From: DSOT01 sp052386775
Lineage (GTDB): Bacteria; Pseudomonadota; Gammaproteobacteria; Burkholderiales; SG8-41
Assembly (NCBI GenBank): GCA_052386775.1
Contig: JBQTJV010000417.1
Coordinates: forward strand, 1-8,919
DNA: 8,919 nucleotides
Reading direction: 5' to 3'
Of this stretch, positions 1-5,238 are shown in pieces (position 1 is the stretch's first letter; each line of letters starts with the position of its first letter). The translations under genes were made by a program, and so were the position numbers. The notes below the pieces were generated by a model. That model was not told the origin of the DNA. It did not search any database and saw only the letters and a list, made by a program, of their open reading frames with translations.

Positions 1-391
1 GATGCACGCACATGCAGCTAGCACTGCGCGCGATGAGCGTGATGGGCGCGAAGTCCCTGATCGGGTCGTAGCCGAGCTGCTTGCGCAGGCTGGGCGCGAT
101 GGTGAGCGGGCCCGGATTGCCGCCCAGCAGCGTGTAGCCGTCCGGCGCCGCCTTGGCCACCGCTTCGGTGCCGATGATGCCGCCTGCACCCGCGCGGTTG
201 TCGACGACCACCGGCTGTCCGAACGCGGCGTTCAGGTGCTGCGCCGCCCATCGCGAATGCGTGTCCGTCGGTCCGCCCGGGGGAAACGGCACGATGAAGC
301 GAATGGCTTTCGCCGGATAAGCCTGTGCGTAAACCGCGGCCGCAAGCGGCCACAGGACGAGCAAAGCGGCCGAGCGTAGAACCATGCGCAT
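1..391 (-). CDS. Bug-family (TctC-type) periplasmic solute-binding protein, N-terminal part
   Basis: This is the receptor of a tripartite tricarboxylate transporter (TTT) type system, binding a carboxylated solute in the periplasm. About 130 codons are visible of a family usually near 320 residues; the rest lies beyond position 1. A signal peptide covers residues 1-22, with a hydrophobic core rich in Leu and Ala and a likely cut at VYA|QA. Mature features include the ligand-loop motif PFPPGGPTD (35-43) and the family signature VVVDNRAGAGG (61-71) followed by PDGYTLL (83-89). The ATG at 391 is preferred over the one at 385 because AGGAGG lies 6 nt upstream. Around residues 124-128 the sequence has Ala-Ser-Cys-Met-Cys where relatives commonly have hydrophobic residues, but it stays in frame. 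No TctA/TctB membrane genes are visible. Divergence from the catabolic operon suggests it captures that operon's substrate, which is an inference. The family assignment is firm. Confidence 0.93.
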   Translation of the reverse strand, partial: MRMVLRSAALLVLWPLAAAVYAQAYPAKAIRFIVPFPPGGPTDTHSRWAAQHLNAAFGQPVVVDNRAGAGGIIGTEAVAKAAPDGYTLLGGNPGPLTIAPSLRKQLGYDPIRDFAPITLIARSASCMCVH

Positions 392-397
392 GATTGT

Positions 398-403
398 CCT
401 CCT
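398..403 (-). promoter_or_regulatory. Ribosome binding site of the Bug receptor gene
   Basis: On the minus strand this reads AGGAGG, 6 nt before the ATG at 391. It decides between two in-frame ATGs, at 391 and 385, in favour of 391; the second would be 12 nt away. Confidence 0.75.
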
Positions 404-454
404 GGGTGGCGGCCCGACGCTGCCGCGTGCGGCGACCGGCGATCTTCTCCCCGC

Positions 455-483
455 AAGATAGTGGCCGGTCCGCGGGTTGTCAA
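455..483 (-). promoter_or_regulatory. Sigma70 promoter for the Bug receptor gene
   Basis: On the minus strand a perfect -35 box TTGACA (483-478) is followed by exactly 17 nt and a -10 box TATCTT (460-455, 4 of 6 consensus bases). Transcription would start near 448, giving a leader of about 57 nt before the ATG at 391. No transcript data support it; the call rests on box quality, spacing and position. Confidence 0.6.
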
Positions 484-488
484 TTGAC
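479..488. promoter_or_regulatory. Possible operator: 10-bp perfect palindrome over the receptor -35 box
   Basis: GTCAATTGAC is a perfect inverted repeat. It overlaps the -35 box of the leftward promoter and lies between two divergently transcribed units, so a bound regulator could block the receptor promoter and perhaps affect both units. No regulator gene lies in the window. A 10-bp palindrome can also arise by chance, so this is tentative. Confidence 0.35.
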
Positions 489-513
489 GGCTCCCGATAG
501 GGCGTGTTCGCTC

Positions 514-522
514 TGGTAAACT
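514..522 (+). promoter_or_regulatory. Weak candidate extended -10 promoter for the catabolic operon
   Basis: TGGTAAACT fits the extended -10 pattern TGnTAnAnT with 4 of 6 bases in the hexamer and lies 40 nt before the crotonase start at 563. No good -35 box is found 16-18 nt upstream. The rightward TTGACG at 484-489 is 27 nt away, too far to pair with it. The operon may depend on an activator, or its promoter may not be recognisable by eye. Confidence 0.22.
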
Positions 523-562
523 TCGATGCTTTCCACCGTTACCGAACCCCGCAAGGAGCATC

Positions 563-1459
563 ATGCCCGCCAGAAAAAACAACGACGCCGTCCGCAAGTA
601 TCGCGACATACTCTACGAAGTGAAGGACCAGGTGGCGTGGGTCACCATCAACCTTCCGCGCGTGCTGAACGCCTTCCGCGAGCACTCCCTCGACGAGATG
701 ATCGATGCGCTCAAGTCCACGCGCGAAGATCCCTCCATCGTGTGCGCCGTGGTCACCGGCGCAGGAGACAAGGCCTTTTCGGCGGGCGGCGATTTCTATG
801 CGATGAAGCGGCTGAATTTCGCCAATGCCTACATGTGGAACGACCGCATGCTGGGACTCGCGATGACCATCCGCGGCTTGCCGATCCCGGTGATCGCGAT
901 GGTGAACGGCTGGTGCATGGGCGGCGGCCACGAGCTGGCGCTGTGGTGCGACCTCGTCATCGCCTCCGAGAACGCGGTGCTCGGCCAGACCGGCGCGAAG
1001 GTCGGCGCGTGTCCCACGGTCGGGGCGACCCAGTATCTGCCGCGCATCATCGGCGAGCGGCTCGCGCGCGAGATGATCTTCTGCGCGCGCCGCTTCACCG
1101 CCAAAGAGGCCGTCGAGATCGGGCTCATCAACAAATGCGTGCCGCAGAAAGATCTGCTCAAGGAGACGCTGAAGTGGTGCGAAACCATGAAAGGCCACAG
1201 CGCGCTCACCCTGCGCATGACCAAGCGTTCGCTCAACTTCGAGTCCGACAATCTGTATTCGTCCTGGCAGCACGGCATGGAGCTGCTCGCTCACGTCTGG
1301 GGGTCGGACGAGGCGAAGGAAGGCATGGATGCATTCCTTGCCGGCCGCGCGCCTGATTTCCAGCAGTTCCGGCTGCGCGACAAGAAGGAACTGGCGGGCT
1401 ACCTGCGCGGCCTCGAGCGCGACGAGAACGCGCCGCCGTCCATGCGACGAAAGGCGTAG
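563..1459 (+). CDS. MenB/BadI-like enoyl-CoA hydratase/isomerase (crotonase) family protein
   Basis: This 298-residue crotonase-fold protein acts on a cytoplasmic acyl-CoA. The two oxyanion-hole regions are AFSAGGD (71-77) and MGGGHELAL (119-127). The stretch GQTGAKVG (141-148) and the C-terminal DEAKEG with PDFQQF are typical of the MenB (dihydroxynaphthoyl-CoA synthase) and BadI (ring-opening 2-ketocyclohexanecarboxyl-CoA hydrolase) branch. By hand alignment Glu124 matches rat hydratase Glu144, but the second hydratase glutamate (Glu164) is Gly144, and the Asp that MenB has in its Ser-Phe-Asp motif is Pro151. It therefore lacks a key residue of both canonical reactions. AAGGAG lies 4 nt before the ATG. 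It is the first gene of a four-gene operon; the next gene starts 6 nt after its stop. No other menaquinone gene is nearby, so MenB function is unlikely. The fold is certain; the reaction is open. Confidence 0.93.
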   Translation: MPARKNNDAVRKYRDILYEVKDQVAWVTINLPRVLNAFREHSLDEMIDALKSTREDPSIVCAVVTGAGDKAFSAGGDFYAMKRLNFANAYMWNDRMLGLAMTIRGLPIPVIAMVNGWCMGGGHELALWCDLVIASENAVLGQTGAKVGACPTVGATQYLPRIIGERLAREMIFCARRFTAKEAVEIGLINKCVPQKDLLKETLKWCETMKGHSALTLRMTKRSLNFESDNLYSSWQHGMELLAHVWGSDEAKEGMDAFLAGRAPDFQQFRLRDKKELAGYLRGLERDENAPPSMRRKA

Positions 1460-1465
1460 TGCGCA

Positions 1466-2671
1466 ATGGCGGCTGTACAGAACCACGGTGCGCTGGACGG
1501 TATACGTGTTCTCGACCTGACGCGCATCCTCGCCGGGCCGCTGTGCACGCAGATGCTCGGCGACATGGGCGCCGACGTCATCAAGGTCGAGCCGGTCGGC
1601 AGCGGCGACGACACGCGGACGTGGGGGCCGCCGTTTGCCGGCGGCGAGTCGGCCTATTTCCTGGGCGTCAATCGCAACAAGCGTTCCATCACGCTCAACA
1701 TGGCGCTGAAGCCGGGCCAAGAGATGCTCGCGAAGCTCATCGCCAGGTGCGATGTCCTGGTCGAGAACTTCAAAGTGGGCACGCTGGAGAAATGGGGCTT
1801 CGGCCAGGACTGGCTCGAACGGCACGCGCCGAACGTCATCCGCTGCTCGATCACCGGGTATGGTTCCGCCGGACCCAAGGCGGCGCTGCCGGGCTACGAC
1901 TTCATCCTGCAGGCGGAATCGGGGCTCATGAGCATCTGCGGCGAGCCGGACGGCACGCCGATGAAGTACGGCGTCGCCATCGTCGATATCGTCACCGGCA
2001 TGCTGGCGTGCAACGCGATCCTCGCGGCGCTCAATGCGCGGCATCGCACCGGTCGCGGCCAGCACGTCGAGGTCTCGCTCTTCGAATCGAGCCTCGCCAT
2101 GCTCGCCAACGTGGCCTCCAACTACCTGGTATCCGGAAAAGATGCACGCCGATTCGGAAACGGTCATCCCAACATCGTGCCCTATACCGCCTATCCGACG
2201 CGCGACGACATGATCGCCGTCGCAGTCGGGAACGACGCGCAGTTCGCCAGATTCGCAGCCGCGCTCGGCAATCCGGCCTGGGCGCGGGATCCGAGATACG
2301 CGAAGAATCCCGATCGCGTCACTCAGCGCGAGGCGCTCGATGCCTTGATCACCGAAGTCCTGGCCCGCGATGGCGCGGAAGCGTGGCTCGCCAAGCTCAC
2401 TGCGGCAGGCATTCCTTGCGGGCGCATCAACAGTGTCGCGCAGGCGCTGGAGGCCGCGCACACCGCGGCGCGGGACATGGTGCGCACCGTGAAGCATCCG
2501 ACTGCCGGTGAGCTGAAAATGCTGGGCATCCCGTTTCGCTTCAGCAGCACGCCCGCCTCGGTGCGCCGGCCGCCGCCGGGCCTGGGCCAGCACACCGAGC
2601 AGGTGCTGCGCGAAGAGCTGGGCCTGTCGGATGAACGTATTGCCGCGTTGCGTGCCGAAAAAATCATCTAG
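1466..2671 (+). CDS. Class III CoA-transferase (CaiB/BaiF, formyl-CoA transferase family)
   Basis: This enzyme moves CoA from a donor thioester to a carboxylic acid in the cytoplasm. At 401 residues it is full length for the family. The N-terminal signature LDGIRVLDLTRILAGP (10-25) is followed by GADVIKVEP (35-43) and FLGVNRNKRSITLN (65-78), all hallmarks of family III. VENFKVG (99-105) and RCSITGYG (126-133) follow, and the catalytic aspartate expected to form the aspartyl-CoA intermediate is probably Asp174 in VDIVTG. RHRTGRGQHVEVSLFES follows, another family motif. The gene starts 6 nt after the crotonase stop, with only a weak AAAGG at 1450-1454, so translation may be partly coupled. It is the likely activation step of this operon, converting the imported acid to its CoA ester. 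Substrate and CoA donor cannot be told from sequence, and a racemase role within the same superfamily is possible. Confidence 0.94.
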   Translation: MAAVQNHGALDGIRVLDLTRILAGPLCTQMLGDMGADVIKVEPVGSGDDTRTWGPPFAGGESAYFLGVNRNKRSITLNMALKPGQEMLAKLIARCDVLVENFKVGTLEKWGFGQDWLERHAPNVIRCSITGYGSAGPKAALPGYDFILQAESGLMSICGEPDGTPMKYGVAIVDIVTGMLACNAILAALNARHRTGRGQHVEVSLFESSLAMLANVASNYLVSGKDARRFGNGHPNIVPYTAYPTRDDMIAVAVGNDAQFARFAAALGNPAWARDPRYAKNPDRVTQREALDALITEVLARDGAEAWLAKLTAAGIPCGRINSVAQALEAAHTAARDMVRTVKHPTAGELKMLGIPFRFSSTPASVRRPPPGLGQHTEQVLREELGLSDERIAALRAEKII

Positions 2672-2683
2672 CGAGCGTTTGCC

Positions 2684-3094
2684 ATGTTTACCGGACTGAG
2701 TCACGTCTCCATCGTCGTACCCGATCTCGCCAAGGCGGCCAAGAAGCTGAAGGAGACGTATGGCCTGCACCTGGGCGAGATCAAGGTGAACGAGCAGCAA
2801 GGCGTACGCCTAGCCTACGTCGACCTGGGGAACGCGAAGATCGAGCTGATGGAGCCCGCCCGTCCGGATTCTCCGGTAGCGAAGTTCCTGGAGCGCAATC
2901 CCGCCGGCGGCATCCATCATTTCTGCCTTAGCGTGGATGACGTCGAGGCGGCGAGCGCCGCCCTGCAGGAAGAAGGTGTCCGGGTCCTGGGAGACGGCTC
3001 GCCGCAAAAGAACGTACACGGGGCAGGCATCGCGTTCGTGCACCCGAAGGATTTCCTGGGCGCGCTGGTCGAAATGGAAGAGAGCGGTTTCTGA
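2684..3094 (+). CDS. Methylmalonyl-CoA epimerase-like VOC/glyoxalase-fold protein
   Basis: This 136-residue metal-dependent protein probably inverts the alpha-carbon of an acyl-CoA, as methylmalonyl-CoA epimerase does. Two betaalphabetabetabeta modules are visible: LSHVSIVVPDL at 5-15 and GGIHHFCLSVDDV at 75-87. Likely metal ligands are His7, Glu54 (in KIELMEP), His79 and Glu130 (in LVEMEE), matching the His/Gln-or-Glu/His/Glu pattern of the family. Glu37 in NEQQGV sits where the epimerase has a catalytic acid. The phrase HPKDFLGALVE near the C-terminus is also typical of epimerases. It starts 12 nt after the CoA-transferase stop and shares one base with the next start (TGATG), so it is part of the operon. 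No methylmalonyl-CoA mutase is in the window, so the true substrate may be another branched or 2-substituted acyl-CoA. Other VOC activities are less likely but possible. Confidence 0.88.
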   Translation: MFTGLSHVSIVVPDLAKAAKKLKETYGLHLGEIKVNEQQGVRLAYVDLGNAKIELMEPARPDSPVAKFLERNPAGGIHHFCLSVDDVEAASAALQEEGVRVLGDGSPQKNVHGAGIAFVHPKDFLGALVEMEESGF

Positions 3095-4164
3095 TGGGTG
3101 AAAAACGGGTGACGGCGCCGGGGCGTGTTTCGATATCGCAGCTCGAGCGGTTCATCGCGCAGGCGTTCGAAGCCGTCGGCATCGCGCCTGCTGAAGCGCG
3201 GACGATCGCCGAGCTGATGGTGCGCGCGGACGTGCAAGGTTCGGAAGGTCACGGCGTGTTCCGGCTGCCGCAGTACATTCGCCGCATCAAGGGGGGCGCG
3301 GTCAATGTCAAGCCGAATATCCGCCTCGTGCGCGAGGCGGCAGGCATGGCGCTGGTCGACGGCGACAACGGGATGGGCCATCTCGTCATGCGCTACGCGA
3401 CGCAGACGGCGATCGACAAGGCGCGGACCGCGGGTACTGCGTGGGTTGGCGTGAAATGGAGCAACCACGCCGGGCCGGCCTCGCTTTACGCGAGCATGCC
3501 GCTCGAGCACGACATGATCGGACTCTATCTCGCCGTGGGCAATGCCAACCATCTTCCGCCGTGGGGCGGCATCGATATGCTGCTCTCGACCAATCCGATC
3601 GCCGTCGCCGTTCCGGCGGGTAAGGAGGCGCCGGTCGTGCTCGACATGGCGACCACCGTCGCCGCCTACGGCAAGGTGAAAACCAAGGCGCAGCGTGGCG
3701 AGATGATGCCCGAGGGCTGGATGATCGACCGGGAGGGCAAGCCATTGCTCGATCCGCGCCGTGCGAACGAAGGGTTTCTGCTGCCGATCGGGGGTTACAA
3801 GGGATACGGGCTTGCACTCATGATCGGCCTGCTGGCCGGCACGCTCAATGGCGCGGCGATGGGCAAGGACGTCGTCGATTTCAACGCGGACGACACGACG
3901 CCCACCAACACCGGCCACGCCATCGTGGCGATCGACGTCGCCGCCTTTCAGCCGGTCGCCGAGTTCAAGCAGGCGGTCGATGCGCTGGTGCGGGATCTTC
4001 GCCATTCGCGAACGTTGCCCGGTGTCGAGGGCATTCGTATTCCCGGCGCCAGCAGTCACGCCGCGCGCGCCGACCGCCGCGCGCACGGTATCCCGATCCC
4101 GGCACCGCTGCGTGCCGCACTCGACATCCTCGCAGGCGAACTCAAAATACCCGCTCTCCGATAG
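3094..4164 (+). CDS. Malate/L-lactate dehydrogenase-family (Ldh/AllD/ComC type) NAD(P)-dependent oxidoreductase
   Basis: This 356-residue enzyme belongs to the malate/lactate dehydrogenase family 2, which interconverts 2-hydroxy and 2-oxo acids with NAD(P) in the cytoplasm and is unrelated to Rossmann-type lactate dehydrogenase. Seen are ADVQGSEGHGVFRLPQY (45-61), the probable catalytic His125 in SNHAG, the NPIAVAVP segment (167-174), LDMATT (183-188) and GGYKGYGLALMI (233-244). Known members act on malate, lactate, ureidoglycolate, sulfolactate or 2,3-diketogulonate; the motifs do not decide among them. The C-terminal part is ordinary for the family except for an Arg/Ala-rich stretch near residues 318-332. 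Its ATG overlaps the preceding stop by one base, indicating translational coupling. It would supply the redox step of the pathway. It is the last gene of the operon; no clear terminator follows. Confidence 0.92.
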   Translation: MGEKRVTAPGRVSISQLERFIAQAFEAVGIAPAEARTIAELMVRADVQGSEGHGVFRLPQYIRRIKGGAVNVKPNIRLVREAAGMALVDGDNGMGHLVMRYATQTAIDKARTAGTAWVGVKWSNHAGPASLYASMPLEHDMIGLYLAVGNANHLPPWGGIDMLLSTNPIAVAVPAGKEAPVVLDMATTVAAYGKVKTKAQRGEMMPEGWMIDREGKPLLDPRRANEGFLLPIGGYKGYGLALMIGLLAGTLNGAAMGKDVVDFNADDTTPTNTGHAIVAIDVAAFQPVAEFKQAVDALVRDLRHSRTLPGVEGIRIPGASSHAARADRRAHGIPIPAPLRAALDILAGELKIPALR

Positions 4165-4341
4165 TCCGCACGGCGCGTAGCAGGCTTTTCCGATCGCACG
4201 GTAAGCTCTTGATCCGGAGATGGAAACTCTAAATCCGGCCGGGTGCGATGGGGGTCGCGCTGCGGAACCCGGCACCATAATGCCGTTCTAACCCTGTTAG
4301 GCTTCCGTTCTGATCACGTTGTCACGCAAAGGGGTTCTGTG
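4165..4341 (+). other. Intergenic spacer with candidate promoter elements upstream of mlaC
   Basis: No gene is seen in these 177 bases, and no convincing terminator for the operon. A good -10-like CATAAT lies at 4276-4281 but has no acceptable -35 at 16-18 nt. A small inverted repeat CTAAC-cct-GTTAG is at 4288-4300. ATCCGG occurs twice, at 4212-4217 and 4233-4238, spaced 21 bp, about two helical turns. Any of these may serve the mlaC gene, but none is strong by itself. Confidence 0.3.
4328..4334 (+). promoter_or_regulatory. Ribosome binding site that fixes the mlaC start
   Basis: AAAGGGG lies 7 nt before the ATG at 4342. The reading frame stays open back to an ATG at 4243, but this site and the signal peptide directly after 4342 show that the shorter form is real. 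Confidence 0.7.
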
Positions 4342-4944
4342 ATGAAGGTTCTGATACGCACGTTGGCGTTGCTGTGGGTGTTCGGTGCCGTTGCCGTTCA
4401 CGCGCAGGAAACCGCTCCCGACGCGCTGGTGAAGAGCACCGTGAACGACGTGATGTCGGTGCTCAGGGACACCAAGGACAAGCGCAAGCTTCTCGAGCTC
4501 GCAGAGCAGAAGGTGTTGCCGCACTTCGATTTCACCGAGATGACGCGGCTGGCGGTCGGAAGAGCCTGGCGCGACGCCAACGACACGCAGAAAAAAGCGC
4601 TGGAAGGTGCGTTTCGCACGCTGCTCGTCAACACCTATACCGCGGCGCTCACGCAGGCGGCCAAGAGCGATCAGACCGTCGACGTGAAACCGGTGCGGGT
4701 TCCACCCGATGCCAAGGAAATCGTCGTGCGTACCGTGGTGAAGGAGCCGGGCCGGCCGGCGATCCCGATCGACTACAGCATGCGCCGCGCCGGTTCGGGG
4801 TGGAAGGTCTATGACGTGGTGGTCGAGAATCTGAGCCTGGTGACCAACTATCGCAGCACGTTCAGTTCGGAGGTGGCCCGCGGTGGCATCGACGGACTGA
4901 TCAAGAGCCTGGAAGACAAAAACCGCAAGATCGCCGCGGGTTAG
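4342..4944 (+). CDS. mlaC: MlaC/Ttg2D-family periplasmic phospholipid-binding protein
   Basis: MlaC carries phospholipids across the periplasm between the outer-membrane MlaA complex and the inner-membrane MlaFEDB transporter, helping keep outer-membrane lipid asymmetry. The 200-residue product has a signal peptide (core LALLWVFGAVAV, likely cut VHA|QE after residue 21) and family features: an N-terminal helix region with VLPHFDF near residue 60, then AVGRAWRDA, and the C-terminal motif YDVVVENLSLVTNYRSTF. Length fits the family. The gene stands alone: no mlaA, B, D, E or F is in the window, and a strong hairpin follows its stop. It may be an orphan paralogue used by a related transporter, or the mla operon may be split in this organism. 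Its proximity to an envelope-linked two-component system is suggestive only. Confidence 0.9.
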   Translation: MKVLIRTLALLWVFGAVAVHAQETAPDALVKSTVNDVMSVLRDTKDKRKLLELAEQKVLPHFDFTEMTRLAVGRAWRDANDTQKKALEGAFRTLLVNTYTAALTQAAKSDQTVDVKPVRVPPDAKEIVVRTVVKEPGRPAIPIDYSMRRAGSGWKVYDVVVENLSLVTNYRSTFSSEVARGGIDGLIKSLEDKNRKIAAG

Positions 4945-4953
4945 CGGCTGCGA

Positions 4954-4973
4954 CCCGGCCCGGACGGGCCGGG
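4954..4973 (+). terminator. Strong GC hairpin after mlaC
   Basis: CCCGGCCC (4954-4961) pairs perfectly with GGGCCGGG (4966-4973) around a GGAC loop, 9 nt after the mlaC stop. No U-run follows (the next bases are GCCGTGCTTG), so it is not a textbook intrinsic terminator. It may end or protect the 3' end of the mlaC message. Confidence 0.5.
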
Positions 4974-4980
4974 GCCGTGC

Positions 4981-5011
4981 TTGCCGGTCCCAAGCGGTTC
5001 GCTACTATAAT
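4981..5011 (+). promoter_or_regulatory. Sigma70-type promoter upstream of glrK
   Basis: A perfect -10 box TATAAT is at 5006-5011. The best -35 is TTGCCG at 4981-4986 (4 of 6), with a long 19-nt spacer. Transcription would start near 5018, about 220 nt before the glrK ATG. The position just after the mlaC hairpin and before the three-gene cluster fits a promoter for that cluster or for a small RNA in the leader. Confidence 0.5.
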
Positions 5012-5238
5012 CAGACGTTCGAAGATCGAGCATCCCAGCCGTGGGCGGCGTGGTCCATTCTGCCCATCTTCCCCTACGGGGTAGCGAGCACCCGGAATAA
5101 AAACCGTTGTTAGTATGGCGTTGCGGAGCGAGGACAAGCGGTTGTCGCGGGATACGGCTACACCCGGATCCTGCTGGACCGGCTCACCCTGCAGACGAAG
5201 GACGCGGCCCCGCGGGTCGCTGCGAACCGTAGCCTGAC
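5012..5238 (+). other. Long glrK leader with small hairpins and a 40-codon open frame
   Basis: This leader lies between the TATAAT box and glrK. It has small hairpins CCCA-gccg-TGGG (5034-5045) and CCCC-tac-GGGG (5071-5081), and an A-rich patch near 5096-5103. A 40-codon frame from ATG 5115 ends with TGA at 5235-5237, one base before the glrK ATG. Its product would be Arg/Ser/Thr-rich and unlike any family I know, and it has no ribosome binding site, so it is not called as a gene. In enterobacteria the small RNA gene glmY occupies this place, but I see no resemblance to GlmY. Function unknown. Confidence 0.35.

Noticed and set aside
1..30. Possible frameshift or decay at the cut end of the Bug receptor, because residues 124-128 include two cysteines.
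   Set aside because: Position-by-position comparison with the usual family pattern needs no insertion or deletion, and the following Val-His fits, so ordinary divergence is enough.
484..512. A rightward promoter starting with TTGACG at 484-489 for the catabolic operon.
   Set aside because: The hexamers at 16-18 nt spacing (GTTCGC, TTCGCT, TCGCTC) do not resemble a -10 box.
539..2800. A 753-codon open frame on the minus strand opposite the crotonase and CoA-transferase genes.
   Set aside because: It is antisense to two genes with clear family motifs, has Arg/His/Ala-rich composition typical of the opposite strand of GC-rich genes, and shows no domain I recognise.
2917..4278. A 453-codon minus-strand open frame opposite the dehydrogenase gene.
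   Set aside because: Antisense shadow of a gene with conserved catalytic motifs; its product is Arg/His-rich with no recognisable domain.
4271..4283. A sigma54-like element, GGCAC then TGC, before mlaC.
   Set aside because: GG and GC are separated by 9 bases rather than the required 10, and the conserved TT before GC is absent.
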